Shown: positions 7,306 through 13,568 of the stretch, piece after piece | How positions within the stretch are numbered: the stretch's first letter is position 1 | How the letters are laid out: each line of letters starts with the position of its first letter | Source: JAJNPS01 sp031430315 | GTDB taxonomy: Bacteria > Pseudomonadota > Alphaproteobacteria > Rhodobacterales > Rhodobacteraceae | DNA: 13,568 nt | Assembly: GCA_031430315.1 (NCBI GenBank) | Contig: JANPBI010000054.1 | Span: forward strand, 1-13,568 | Direction: 5' to 3' | The notes under the pieces: model-generated | Told to the model about the DNA's origin: nothing | Database searches by the model: none | Seen by the model: the letters and a program-made list of their open reading frames with translations, nothing else | Made by a program: the position numbers and the translations under genes

Positions 7306-8679
7306 TCAGCCAAAGACCTTCGTCAGCGCCCGCCCGATCCCGTCCGTGATCTGGTCAATATCATCCGCCGTGGCGATCAGCGCAGGGCTAAGGCACAGCG
7401 TATTGTTGAACCCCGGCACCGAGCGATTGGTGGCGCCGATGATGATCCCCTGCGCCATGCAGTCAGCGACGACGGCCTGCACCATCTTTTCGGGCGCAGG
7501 CTCCTTCGTCGCGCGATCAGCAACCAGTTCCGCCCCGCAGAACAGCCCCTTGCCGCGCACGTCGCCGATGATCTTGTGCTGATCCATCAGCGCGTGGAGG
7601 TTCGCTATCAACCGGTCGCCCATCTTGAGGGTGTTGTCGAGCAGCCCCTCATCCTCGATGATACGCATGTTTTCCAGCGCCGCCGCTGGACCCGCCGTGC
7701 AGCCGCCAAAGGTCGAGATGTCGCGGAAATAGCTCATGGGATCAGTCGCAACGACCTTGAACATGTCAAAGACCGCTTCGGAGGTCACGGTGCATGAAAT
7801 CGCCGCATAGCCCGAGGCGACGCCCTTGGCCATCGTTACGAAATCGGGCTTCACGCCATAATGCTGGTAGCCAAACCAGGTACCGGTGCGGCCGACGCCA
7901 CAGACCACCTCGTCGATGTGCAAAAGGATGCTGTACTTGGCGCAAATCTCCCGCACGCGGTCCCAATAGCCTTCGGGCGGGACGATGACACCGCCGCCTG
8001 CGGTCACGGGTTCAAGAACAAGCGCCCCCACGGTATCCGGGCCTTCACGCAGGATGACCTCTTCGATCGCATCGGCAGCACGGCGACCATAGTCGGCCAC
8101 GTCCCACTGTGCGCGGTACTCCAGGCAATGCGGCACCATGACGAACCCGTCAGGATAAGGGCCATACATTGCGGCCCGTTCCAATTGGCCCGAGGTCGCG
8201 AGGGTGCCAATGGTGGTGCCATGGTAGTCCCGCTCCCGGTACAGGATCTTCCACTTCTTGCCTTTGTGGTGGCGGTGCGAGATCTGGCGCACCATCTTGT
8301 AGACTTTCTCGTTCGCCTCAGAGCCCGAGTTGGCGTAGTAGACCCGTGACAGGCCCGGCATCTTTTCGATCAGCGCCTTGGCAAAGCGCGAGGCCGGGAT
8401 CGACCCTGCCGCCCCGGCAAAGTAGTTCATCTGGATCAACTGGTCGCGCACTGCATTGGCGATGCTTTCCCGACCATAACCCACATTGACCGTCCAGACC
8501 CCGCCCGAGACGGCATCAAGGTGCTCTTTGCCCTTGGCGTCCCAGACGCGCATCCCGCGGCCTTCGACGATGACGCGGGGATCGACGGTTTCGTACTGCT
8601 TGTGCTGGCTCAGGTGATGCCAGACATGGGCGCGGTCCGCCTCGATCACGTCCGAGATGTCGTTCATCAGTCCGTCCAT
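7306..8679 (-). CDS. tpa: Taurine--pyruvate aminotransferase
   Basis: A class-III PLP aminotransferase that converts taurine plus pyruvate to sulfoacetaldehyde plus L-alanine, the entry step of the pathway, in the cytoplasm. At 457 residues it has family length. Visible landmarks are SGSEANEKVYKM (118-129, cofactor phosphate site), RDYHGTTIGT (150-159), IDEVVCGVGRTGTWFG (255-270) and the PLP lysine Lys285 in MAKGVASG. The combination of sequence, TauR-box promoter and xsc neighbour separates it from omega-amino acid:pyruvate aminotransferases. Start: ATG at 8679 with AAAGGA about 7 nt upstream; an in-frame ATG four codons later is less well placed. It is first in the taurine cluster and is probably transcribed alone or with tauR. 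The alanine formed must be recycled to pyruvate; no alanine dehydrogenase gene lies in the window. Confidence 0.95.
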   Translation of the reverse strand: MDGLMNDISDVIEADRAHVWHHLSQHKQYETVDPRVIVEGRGMRVWDAKGKEHLDAVSGGVWTVNVGYGRESIANAVRDQLIQMNYFAGAAGSIPASRFAKALIEKMPGLSRVYYANSGSEANEKVYKMVRQISHRHHKGKKWKILYRERDYHGTTIGTLATSGQLERAAMYGPYPDGFVMVPHCLEYRAQWDVADYGRRAADAIEEVILREGPDTVGALVLEPVTAGGGVIVPPEGYWDRVREICAKYSILLHIDEVVCGVGRTGTWFGYQHYGVKPDFVTMAKGVASGYAAISCTVTSEAVFDMFKVVATDPMSYFRDISTFGGCTAGPAAALENMRIIEDEGLLDNTLKMGDRLIANLHALMDQHKIIGDVRGKGLFCGAELVADRATKEPAPEKMVQAVVADCMAQGIIIGATNRSVPGFNNTLCLSPALIATADDIDQITDGIGRALTKVFG

Positions 8680-8717
8680 GTGCCTGTCCTTTGCCGCAAG
8701 ATGCCTGTTCGCGTTTG

Positions 8718-8746
8718 ATTATATCATCAGGGATCGCGCGTGGCTA
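8718..8746 (-). promoter_or_regulatory. tpa: tpa promoter
   Basis: On the minus strand a perfect -10 TATAAT (8718-8723) is preceded after 17 bp by a weak -35, TAGCCA (8741-8746, 4 of 6 to TTGACA). The start of transcription should be near 8711, leaving a leader of about 32 nt. The -35 begins 2 bp after the proximal TauR-like box, an arrangement expected for an activator touching RNA polymerase. Confidence 0.75.
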
Positions 8747-8748
8747 CG

Positions 8749-8781
8749 TTAGGACCAGGTGGTTCGCGCAGATAAGTCCAG
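8749..8781 (-). promoter_or_regulatory. TauR-like operator upstream of tpa (direct repeats, 23-bp period)
   Basis: On the minus strand CTGGACTTAT (8772-8781) and CTGGTCCTAA (8749-8758) are 23 bp apart, each 9 of 10 to CTGGACYTAA. TauR of Rhodobacter capsulatus is known to activate tpa by binding direct repeats upstream of its promoter. Position relative to the TATAAT promoter fits that role. Confidence 0.82.
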
Positions 8782-8801
8782 ACGATGCGGGCGGCCGGCG
8801 G

Positions 8802-8824
8802 CCGGAGGGTTTTGCACCCTCCGG
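8802..8824 (-). terminator. Hairpin terminator downstream of the sugar-kinase operon
   Basis: Perfect 9-bp stem CCGGAGGGT / ACCCTCCGG around a 5-nt loop, about 36 bp after the kinase stop codon. A GC-rich tract rather than a U run follows on the minus strand, so Rho-independent ending is uncertain. It also overlaps the second copy of the intergenic repeat and separates the sugar operon from the tpa operator. Confidence 0.55.
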
Positions 8825-8849
8825 ACCTCCCGCAGGATATTTGTGCCAA
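8815..8849 (-). repeat. Intergenic repeat, copy 2 (inverted relative to copy 1)
   Basis: TTGGCACAAATATCC on the minus strand (8835-8849), followed after 10 nt by CCGGAGGGTG (8815-8824). It shares 15 and 10 identical bases with the copy at 7228-7255, which lies on the plus strand. Confidence 0.6.
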
Positions 8850-8859
8850 TCGGAAAGGA

Positions 8860-9780
8860 TCAGAGCCGGGCCAGAAGCGCGTCGATCTCGGCGCGGGCGG
8901 GCATCGAGGGTGCGGTGCCGGGGCGCGTGACCGAAATGCCCGCCGTGGCACAGCCGAAACGGACGGCGTCAACGACATCGCGGCCTTCGGACAGCGCAAC
9001 CGTAAAGCCGCCGTTGAAGGCGTCGCCTGCCCCGGTCGTCTCCACCACCGGTCCTGCGCTGATCACAGGCACATGCATCGAGTGCCTCTTATCGCGGTAA
9101 AGTGCGCCATTCGCGCCGAGAGTGATGATCGCAGCCCCCACGCCCCGCGCGAGCAGAGCGTCGGCGGCGCGCATCGCATCGGCGACGTTGTGGACGGGGA
9201 TCCCGGTCAAGGTTTCAGCCTCGGACTCGTTCGGGGTGACGTAATCGCAAAGTGCCAGCATCGCATCGGTCAGCGGGGCCGCTGGGGCTGGGTTCAGGAT
9301 GGTCGTGACGCCCGCCGCGCGCGCAATTTCCAGCGCGCGATGGGCCGCCGGGATCGGCTGTTCCAGTTGGGTCACGAAGATGGCAGCGCTTTCGATCAGG
9401 GACTTCTTGGCTTCGACATCCTCAGCGCTCACCCGTCCTGCTGCCCCCGGTGAGACAATGATCGCGTTGTTGCCCGTGGCATCCTCGATGAAGATGTAAG
9501 CGGCCCCGGTGTAGCTTCCATGGTCGATCTTGACCTCGGGATGCACGCCCGCCTTGGTCCAGGTAGCGCGTGCGATATCGGCAAAGGCGTCATCGCCAAG
9601 GCGCGTGATGAAATGCACCTTCCCCCCGGCCATCGCGGCTGCAACCGCCTGATTGGAGCCTTTTCCACCAGGGCCAAGAACGAACGACTTGCCAAGGATC
9701 GTCTCGCCCATCTTGGGCTGGCGTTCGGCACGATAAGCGGTGTCGGCAACAAAAATGCCAAGGATGACTATGGGTTTCAA
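8860..9780 (-). CDS. PfkB/ribokinase-family sugar kinase
   Basis: A 306-residue kinase that should phosphorylate a sugar delivered by the neighbouring ABC transporter. PfkB landmarks: PKMGETI (22-28), the GGKGSNQA substrate/dimer region (38-45), NPAPAAPL (163-170), TPNESEAETLTG (182-193) and the anion-hole and catalytic-base motif TTGAGDAFNGGF (248-259, Asp253). The usual GxxNxD of ribokinase reads GIFVAD here, with Val11 where Asn is common, so a sugar other than ribose is possible. The start is a TTG at 9780; GGAGG sits about 6 nt before it and no ATG or GTG fits the N-terminal strand as well. It follows the mutarotase by 27 bp and closes the operon. Family certain; substrate unknown. Confidence 0.9.
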   Translation of the reverse strand: MKPIVILGIFVADTAYRAERQPKMGETILGKSFVLGPGGKGSNQAVAAAMAGGKVHFITRLGDDAFADIARATWTKAGVHPEVKIDHGSYTGAAYIFIEDATGNNAIIVSPGAAGRVSAEDVEAKKSLIESAAIFVTQLEQPIPAAHRALEIARAAGVTTILNPAPAAPLTDAMLALCDYVTPNESEAETLTGIPVHNVADAMRAADALLARGVGAAIITLGANGALYRDKRHSMHVPVISAGPVVETTGAGDAFNGGFTVALSEGRDVVDAVRFGCATAGISVTRPGTAPSMPARAEIDALLARL

Positions 9781-9807
9781 GAAAGCCTCCGGCTTGGGGG
9801 TTTCATG

Positions 9808-10260
9808 TCAGGCATCCGGCGGGATCACGCCCTTGCGGAACATGAAGCAGCCATAGAACCGACGCTCACCGGTCTGGATTACCGCATAAGCTGTCTTGGC
9901 AACCTCGTAAAAGGCGAACCGTTCGATCCCGATCATCGGGCGTGATTTGCCTTCGGCGGCGTCGATGGCGGCCTGCACTTCCGCCTGAACCGGCGGCACC
10001 GTGCGGGGGTCGCCTACAATTTCCATCCGGCCCGCGAAATCATCGACAAACGTGTCCAGCGGACAGACCGACAGGATGGCCTGCGCCGCCTGCCCGCAGG
10101 TCAGGTTGTCCATCCGCAGCAGGGTCCCCAGCGTGGTTTGCCGCGCTATGCTGTCGGCGGGAAAGTTGGCGTCGCTGAGGATCAGCACATCGCCATGCCC
10201 CATGGCGCGCAAGCATCCCAGCACTTCTGCATTCAGCCGGTTGTCGATGCCCTTGAGCAT
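9808..10260 (-). CDS. FucU/RbsD-family sugar mutarotase (pyranase)
   Basis: A 150-residue protein of the RbsD/FucU family, which speeds interconversion of sugar anomers or of pyranose and furanose forms. The N-terminal active-site motif is clear: MGHGDVLILSDANFPA, with His22, Asp24, Asp30 and Asn32. The C-terminal part carries the aromatic stretch RRFYGCFMFRKGVI that closes the site. Sequence is closer to FucU (fucose mutarotase) than to RbsD as far as I can judge. The ATG at 10260 is preceded by AGGGGGA, 11 bp after the ATPase stop codon. Placed between transporter ATPase and kinase, it would present the right sugar form to the kinase. The sugar (fucose, ribose or another) is not determined by the sequence. 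Confidence 0.88.
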   Translation of the reverse strand: MLKGIDNRLNAEVLGCLRAMGHGDVLILSDANFPADSIARQTTLGTLLRMDNLTCGQAAQAILSVCPLDTFVDDFAGRMEIVGDPRTVPPVQAEVQAAIDAAEGKSRPMIGIERFAFYEVAKTAYAVIQTGERRFYGCFMFRKGVIPPDA

Positions 10261-10271
10261 TTTATCCCCCT

Positions 10272-11324
10272 TCAGTTCAGCCGCTGGCCCGTGGCCTTGT
10301 CAAAGACATGCACATTGGCCGCCACGGGGGCCAACGTGATCGCATCGCCGGGGCGAACCGTGACCCGTTCGCGAAAGACCGCCGTGATTTCATGACCGTC
10401 GACCCGGGCAACGACATGCATTTCGGACCCTGTCGGCTCGACAACTGCTACGCTTCCCGTCAGGCCCGCATCGGCAAAGGTCAGATGTTCGGGGCGTATG
10501 CCGTAAATCACCTCGTGCCCGTCAGGCAGGATGACACCGGGCGGCAAGGGCAACGTGGCGTTGCTGGTTTCAACTGTCGCGCCCGACACCTTGCCATGGA
10601 TCATGTTCATCGACGGGCTGCCGATGAAGGCCGCGACAAAGGTGTTAGCGGGGCGGTCATACAGCTCCAGAGGTGCTCCGACCTGCTCGATCCGGCCCGA
10701 CTGCATGACCACGATCTGGTCGGCCATGGTCATCGCCTCGATCTGGTCATGGGTGACATAGACCGTCGTCGTTTTCAGCCGCTGGTGCAGTTCGCGGATT
10801 TCGGTGCGCATCTGAACGCGGAGTTTTGCGTCGAGGTTCGACAGGGGCTCGTCGAACAAAAACACCTGCGGGTCGCGCACGATGGCACGGCCCATCGCGA
10901 CGCGCTGGCGCTGGCCGCCCGACAGGGCGCGCGGGTATCGGTCGAGATAAGGTGTCAGCCCAAGGATTTCCGCCGCGCGGGTCACCTTTTGTGTAACCGT
11001 TGCTTTGTCCTCGCCGCGCATTTTCAGCGCAAAGCCCATATTCGCCCCGACCGTCTTGTGCGGGTAAAGCGCATAGTTCTGGAACACCATCGCGATGTCG
11101 CGCTCCGATGGAGGCAGATTGTTCACCACGCGCGGGCCGATGGCGATCTTGCCGCCCGAGATCTCCTCAAGCCCCGCGATCATCCGCAGCAACGTGGACT
11201 TGCCGCAGCCGGACGGTCCCACCAGCACGGCAAATGCGCCATCGGGGATGTCGAGGTTCAATCCGTGGATCACCTGCATTCCGCCATAGCTTTTCTGCAG
11301 GTCGCGGATCGTCACTTCGGCCAC
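10272..11324 (-). CDS. Sugar ABC transporter ATP-binding protein, UgpC/MalK type
   Basis: The cytoplasmic motor of a carbohydrate importer, 350 residues. Walker A GPSGCGKST (36-44), Q-loop at Gln82, signature LSGGQRQRVAMGRA (134-147), Walker B VFLFDEP (154-160), D-loop SNLDAKLR and switch His192. The C-terminal third (about 240-350) is the TOBE-type regulatory domain typical of MalK/UgpC/MsmK proteins, as in IYGIRPEHL. The start is GTG at 11324, with AGGGGAA about 6 nt upstream. It is the first gene of the minus-strand operon with the mutarotase and kinase, and is divergent from the solute-binding protein gene. This class often serves several sugar importers, so the match with the adjacent binding protein is likely but not proven. 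Confidence 0.95.
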   Translation of the reverse strand: MAEVTIRDLQKSYGGMQVIHGLNLDIPDGAFAVLVGPSGCGKSTLLRMIAGLEEISGGKIAIGPRVVNNLPPSERDIAMVFQNYALYPHKTVGANMGFALKMRGEDKATVTQKVTRAAEILGLTPYLDRYPRALSGGQRQRVAMGRAIVRDPQVFLFDEPLSNLDAKLRVQMRTEIRELHQRLKTTTVYVTHDQIEAMTMADQIVVMQSGRIEQVGAPLELYDRPANTFVAAFIGSPSMNMIHGKVSGATVETSNATLPLPPGVILPDGHEVIYGIRPEHLTFADAGLTGSVAVVEPTGSEMHVVARVDGHEITAVFRERVTVRPGDAITLAPVAANVHVFDKATGQRLN

Positions 11325-11396
11325 GTCGTTCCCCTGTTTGGCGGTATCGCGCCCAGAAGTAGCGGGTCAGGCCCAGCCTGTCCACACGCCGATATG

Positions 11397-11408
11397 CTAA
11401 CATGTTAG
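11397..11408. promoter_or_regulatory. Palindromic operator candidate CTAACATGTTAG
   Basis: A perfect 12-bp inverted repeat with no spacer, imperfectly extended by a few AT pairs on each side. It is the only AT-rich island in the divergent region and ends 4 bp before a TTGACA. The shape suits a dimeric GntR- or LacI-type repressor; no regulator gene lies in the window, so the protein is unknown. Confidence 0.55.
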
Positions 11409-11412
11409 AATC

Positions 11413-11442
11413 TTGACAGGCCCCTTTGCCCTTGCCAAGACT
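11413..11442 (+). promoter_or_regulatory. Candidate promoter for the solute-binding protein gene
   Basis: A perfect -35 TTGACA (11413-11418) is followed after 18 bp by AAGACT (11437-11442), a weak -10 with 3 of 6 matches. It would leave a leader of about 175 nt. The adjacent palindrome supports its being regulated, but the poor -10 keeps this tentative. Confidence 0.35.
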
Positions 11443-11623
11443 AGCTGATGACGTGCCGCTGGCCAGAGATGGGAGGCTCTGCTGGTTCTTGCGTGTGGGC
11501 ATTGCCGACCCATCCGACGGGTCAAGCCGCCGATGCAAGGTGCCAAACATCTTTCACCGGGACGTACCTTACGAACAGCATGGGTCACCAAGCCCACAAA
11601 ACAAACATCAGGGAGGAAGAACT

Positions 11624-13264
11624 GTGAAAGTCCAGATTTACGACGCGATGGTCCGCGCCACATTGAGCCGCCGAAGCCTGCTGCAAGGGGCAACCGCCAT
11701 GACGGCGCTTGCCGCGTTGCCCATGTCGGCCCGGCGTGCGGCTGCCCAGGACAATGTGCGTGCCGAAATCCTGAAAATCCCCGGCGTGGGGGCAGGGTCA
11801 CCGACGGATGCCGATTGGCAGAAGGTCGGCGAGATGTGCCTTGGGTCCACCAAGGCCAATGTCGCCGAGGGCGAATTTGCCGGCGTTGAGCTGACGTTCT
11901 TTGGCATCAACAATCAAAACCTTCACAACGTTCTGTTCCGCGCCATGCTGAAGCCTTGGGAGGCCTATACCGGTGCTAAACTTAACTGGATCGACATGTC
12001 GCAGGCGGACTACAACCCGCGCCTGCAGCAAAGCATCGCGACCGGCACTGTCGATTTCGACATTCTTGCCATGGGCGCCCCGCTGGAAGGCGACACTGCC
12101 GGTCGTGGCCTTCTCGATCCAATGCCCGATTGGGTAGCTGCGCAGGTCGAGATGGACGATTATGTGAACTACCTCAAGGCCCCTGTTGGGACCTGGGATG
12201 GCAAAACTTACCGCATCTCGATCGACGGCGACTGCCATACCCTGTCTTACCGTAAAGACTATTTCACCGATCCCGCGATATCTGCCGCAACCGGCATGAC
12301 TGAGCCACCCAAGACCTGGACCGAGGTTAACGCATTTTCCAAGGCAGTCGTCGGTCAGACCGACCCGCTTACTGGACAGCCTGCCTTTGGTTTCCTCGAT
12401 CCGCTAAAATACAGCTGGGGAGGTTTTGGTTTTTACTTCCTTGGCGACCGGGCAGCCTCATACGCAAAGCATCCGGACGATCCGGCGTGGCTGTTTGACC
12501 CCGATACAATGAAACCACGGGTTAACAACCCCGGTTGGGTCCGTGCGATCCAAGAGGTTATGGACCTTGTGGCCGCTAACGCCTATCCACCCGACCAGAT
12601 CAACACCGACCCAAACGGCACAGCATTCTCTCAATTCTTGGGCGGGACCGGCGCGATGGTCACGTGGTGGGGCGATGTGGGATCGCAGGCCCGAACCCTC
12701 GACACTTCGGTCGTCGGCGACGTCGTCGGTTTTTCAATCAACCCAGCGGGAGATGCGGTCTGGAACTCCAAGACAGGTGCATGGGAAGAAAAGATCAACG
12801 AGGCTCCGAATAATGCGTACATCGGTTGGGGACTTTACGCCACCAACCGGATCTCCGGCGATGAAAAGAAGCGCAAGGCAGCGTGGTCGGCCCTGGCTCA
12901 TTTGGGTGGCAAAGATTTGTCACTATGGATGGCCGCTTATCCTTCGGGCTTCCAGCCTTACCGCAATAGCCACTTCATCTTTGAGGAGTACGAAGCTGCT
13001 GGTTATGATCGTGCATTCATGGAGGACTATCTCGGCTCAAATGCGGACAGCTATAATCATCCGAATGCTGCTGTTGAACCACGTATCCCCGGCATCTTCC
13101 AATACTACTCAATAGCCGAGGACGAGCTGATGAAGGCGGTCGCGGGACAGTACGCGAGTGCCCAGGAAGCGGCCGATGCCATCGCCGCTGCCTGGGAAAA
13201 GATCACCGACCAGATCGGCCGCGACAGCCAGATCGCGCTGTACAAGGCGTCCTTGGGGATGTGA
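11624..13264 (+). CDS. Extracellular sugar-binding protein of an ABC transporter (Tat-exported)
   Basis: A periplasmic solute-binding protein of family 1 (MalE/UgpB-like), 546 residues. It captures a carbohydrate and hands it to the importer. The N terminus carries a twin-arginine signal: LSRRSLLQGATAM with Arg16-Arg17, a hydrophobic run to about residue 34, and a likely cleavage site after Ala41 (AAA-QDN). The mature part shows KPWEAYTGAKLNWIDMS, a typical first lobe, and TGAMVTWWGDVGS near the middle. The GTG at 11624 is chosen because GGAGG lies about 7 nt upstream and the signal peptide starts there; upstream in-frame sequence looks non-coding. Codons in the second half (about 12390-13110) seem somewhat more AT-ending than those of neighbouring genes. 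Divergent from the ATPase-mutarotase-kinase operon and followed by an attenuator-like hairpin. Ligand not identifiable. Confidence 0.92.
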   Translation: MKVQIYDAMVRATLSRRSLLQGATAMTALAALPMSARRAAAQDNVRAEILKIPGVGAGSPTDADWQKVGEMCLGSTKANVAEGEFAGVELTFFGINNQNLHNVLFRAMLKPWEAYTGAKLNWIDMSQADYNPRLQQSIATGTVDFDILAMGAPLEGDTAGRGLLDPMPDWVAAQVEMDDYVNYLKAPVGTWDGKTYRISIDGDCHTLSYRKDYFTDPAISAATGMTEPPKTWTEVNAFSKAVVGQTDPLTGQPAFGFLDPLKYSWGGFGFYFLGDRAASYAKHPDDPAWLFDPDTMKPRVNNPGWVRAIQEVMDLVAANAYPPDQINTDPNGTAFSQFLGGTGAMVTWWGDVGSQARTLDTSVVGDVVGFSINPAGDAVWNSKTGAWEEKINEAPNNAYIGWGLYATNRISGDEKKRKAAWSALAHLGGKDLSLWMAAYPSGFQPYRNSHFIFEEYEAAGYDRAFMEDYLGSNADSYNHPNAAVEPRIPGIFQYYSIAEDELMKAVAGQYASAQEAADAIAAAWEKITDQIGRDSQIALYKASLGM

Positions 13265-13286
13265 TTTCGGTTGAATGAAGGGATGG

Positions 13287-13321
13287 GGCGCGCCGGGAGA
13301 CTGGCGCGCCTCGGTTATTTT
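13287..13321 (+). terminator. Attenuator-like hairpin after the binding-protein gene
   Basis: The 8-bp self-complementary block GGCGCGCC occurs at 13287-13294 and again at 13303-13310, giving a stable stem with an 8-nt loop, followed by a U-rich run (TTATTTT). Partial termination here would keep binding protein in excess over the membrane subunits, a common layout in ABC operons. Confidence 0.65.
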
Positions 13322-13391
13322 CGCTGGCAGAACGGTGACATTCCTCTGGTACCGCCCGGCTTTGATAAACTTCGCAACGGGGGCCCCAAAC

Positions 13392-13568
13392 ATGTCGCGG
13401 CGCAAGATCCTGCTGGGCCTGCTGCTGGCGCCCGTCGTCATATTCATCGGGTGGAATCTGGTCGAGCGGCTGCACGCGCTTGCTGCCGTTCCAGATGGCA
13501 CAGGGGCCTTCTTCGTCACCTACGCCGACAACAGTAACTTTGGCTTTGGCTCTGGCGGCAACGAGACG
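13392..13568 (+). CDS. Partial membrane protein, probable sugar ABC transporter permease (59 N-terminal codons)
   Basis: From the ATG at 13392 the frame is open to the window end. It begins MSRRKILLGLLLAPVVIF, a positively charged start followed by a strongly hydrophobic segment (about residues 6-20), then a polar part ending in NFGFGSGGNET. That topology suits the first membrane helix and periplasmic loop of a permease. The gap of 127 bp from the binding protein holds the hairpin above, and a permease is the expected next gene. A run of G lies about 8 nt before the start, a weak ribosome site. No family motif is inside the fragment, so the function rests on context. Confidence 0.6.
   Translation, partial: MSRRKILLGLLLAPVVIFIGWNLVERLHALAAVPDGTGAFFVTYADNSNFGFGSGGNET

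Larger units (their letters stand above)
11325..11623. promoter_or_regulatory. Divergent intergenic control region of the sugar transporter
   Basis: This 299-bp stretch separates the two divergent sugar-operon arms and should hold promoters for both. It contains a 12-bp palindrome with a TTGACA just beside it and the ribosome site GGGAGGAAG before the binding-protein gene. The frame in line with the binding protein stays open from 11426, but translates without protein-like character. I see no small gene in it. Confidence 0.6.

Noticed and set aside
6188..7582. A 464-codon open frame on the plus strand opposite tauR and the end of tpa
   Set aside because: It is antisense to a fully recognisable MocR protein and runs through the tauR promoter, the hairpin and the tpa end. 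Its translation is rich in Arg, Gly and His with no family likeness, the usual mirror of GC-rich genes.
10308..11408. A 366-codon open frame on the plus strand opposite the ABC ATPase
   Set aside because: It mirrors the ATPase codons; the translation is His- and Arg-rich and has no motif, while the minus strand has every ABC signature.
11506..11523. Short inverted repeat GACCC...GGGTC in the divergent intergenic region
   Set aside because: The stem is 5 bp only and no promoter or terminator context supports it.
11426..11623. Upstream extension of the binding-protein frame
   Set aside because: It would put 66 residues before a clear twin-arginine signal peptide, and the ribosome site lies directly before the GTG at 11624.

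Overview
The window looks like chromosomal DNA of a marine or soil alphaproteobacterium of the Rhodobacteraceae (Roseobacter/Rhodobacter type). The evidence is GC-rich sequence with GC-biased third codon positions, the gene order tpa-tauR-xsc, Rhodobacteraceae-like protein sequences, and an intergenic repeat (TTGGCACAAATATCC) that I recall from this family. It is densely coding. No tRNA, rRNA, insertion sequence or CRISPR array is visible.

Region 1 (1-8790, all on the minus strand, so read from right to left) is a taurine/organosulfonate dissimilation cluster. Tpa (7306-8679) transaminates taurine to sulfoacetaldehyde. TauR (5684-7147), a MocR-type regulator, controls the cluster. Xsc (3804-5582) splits sulfoacetaldehyde with phosphate into acetyl phosphate and sulfite. 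A small NTF2/SnoaL-like protein of unknown role follows (3383-3775), then a TauE/SafE (TSUP) exporter (2625-3365), acetate kinase AckA (1540-2625), and the first 514 codons of a molybdopterin oxidoreductase that best fits SoeA, the catalytic subunit of cytoplasmic sulfite dehydrogenase (1-1543, cut by the window edge). The last genes are translationally coupled (17-bp gap, TGATG and ATGA overlaps). The cluster handles both products of Xsc: acetyl phosphate goes to acetate plus ATP, and sulfite is exported or oxidised to sulfate.

The most informative non-coding signal is three pairs of direct repeats resembling the TauR box CTGGACYTAA. They lie in front of tpa, tauR and xsc, each with the same 23-bp repeat period. 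The tpa and xsc pairs point with transcription and sit upstream of the promoter, as an activator site would. The tauR pair points the opposite way and lies between the tauR -10 element and its start codon, as expected for autorepression.

Region 2 (8800-13568) is a sugar-uptake locus. On the minus strand an ABC ATPase of the UgpC/MalK type (10272-11324), a FucU/RbsD-type sugar mutarotase (9808-10260) and a PfkB/ribokinase-type sugar kinase (8860-9780, TTG start) form one operon ending at a hairpin near 8802-8824. Divergently, on the plus strand, lie a Tat-exported solute-binding protein (11624-13264), an attenuator-like hairpin, and the start of a membrane protein, probably the transporter permease (13392 to the window end). 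A perfect 12-bp palindrome (11397-11408) in the divergent intergenic region is a likely operator. The sugar cannot be named from the sequence.
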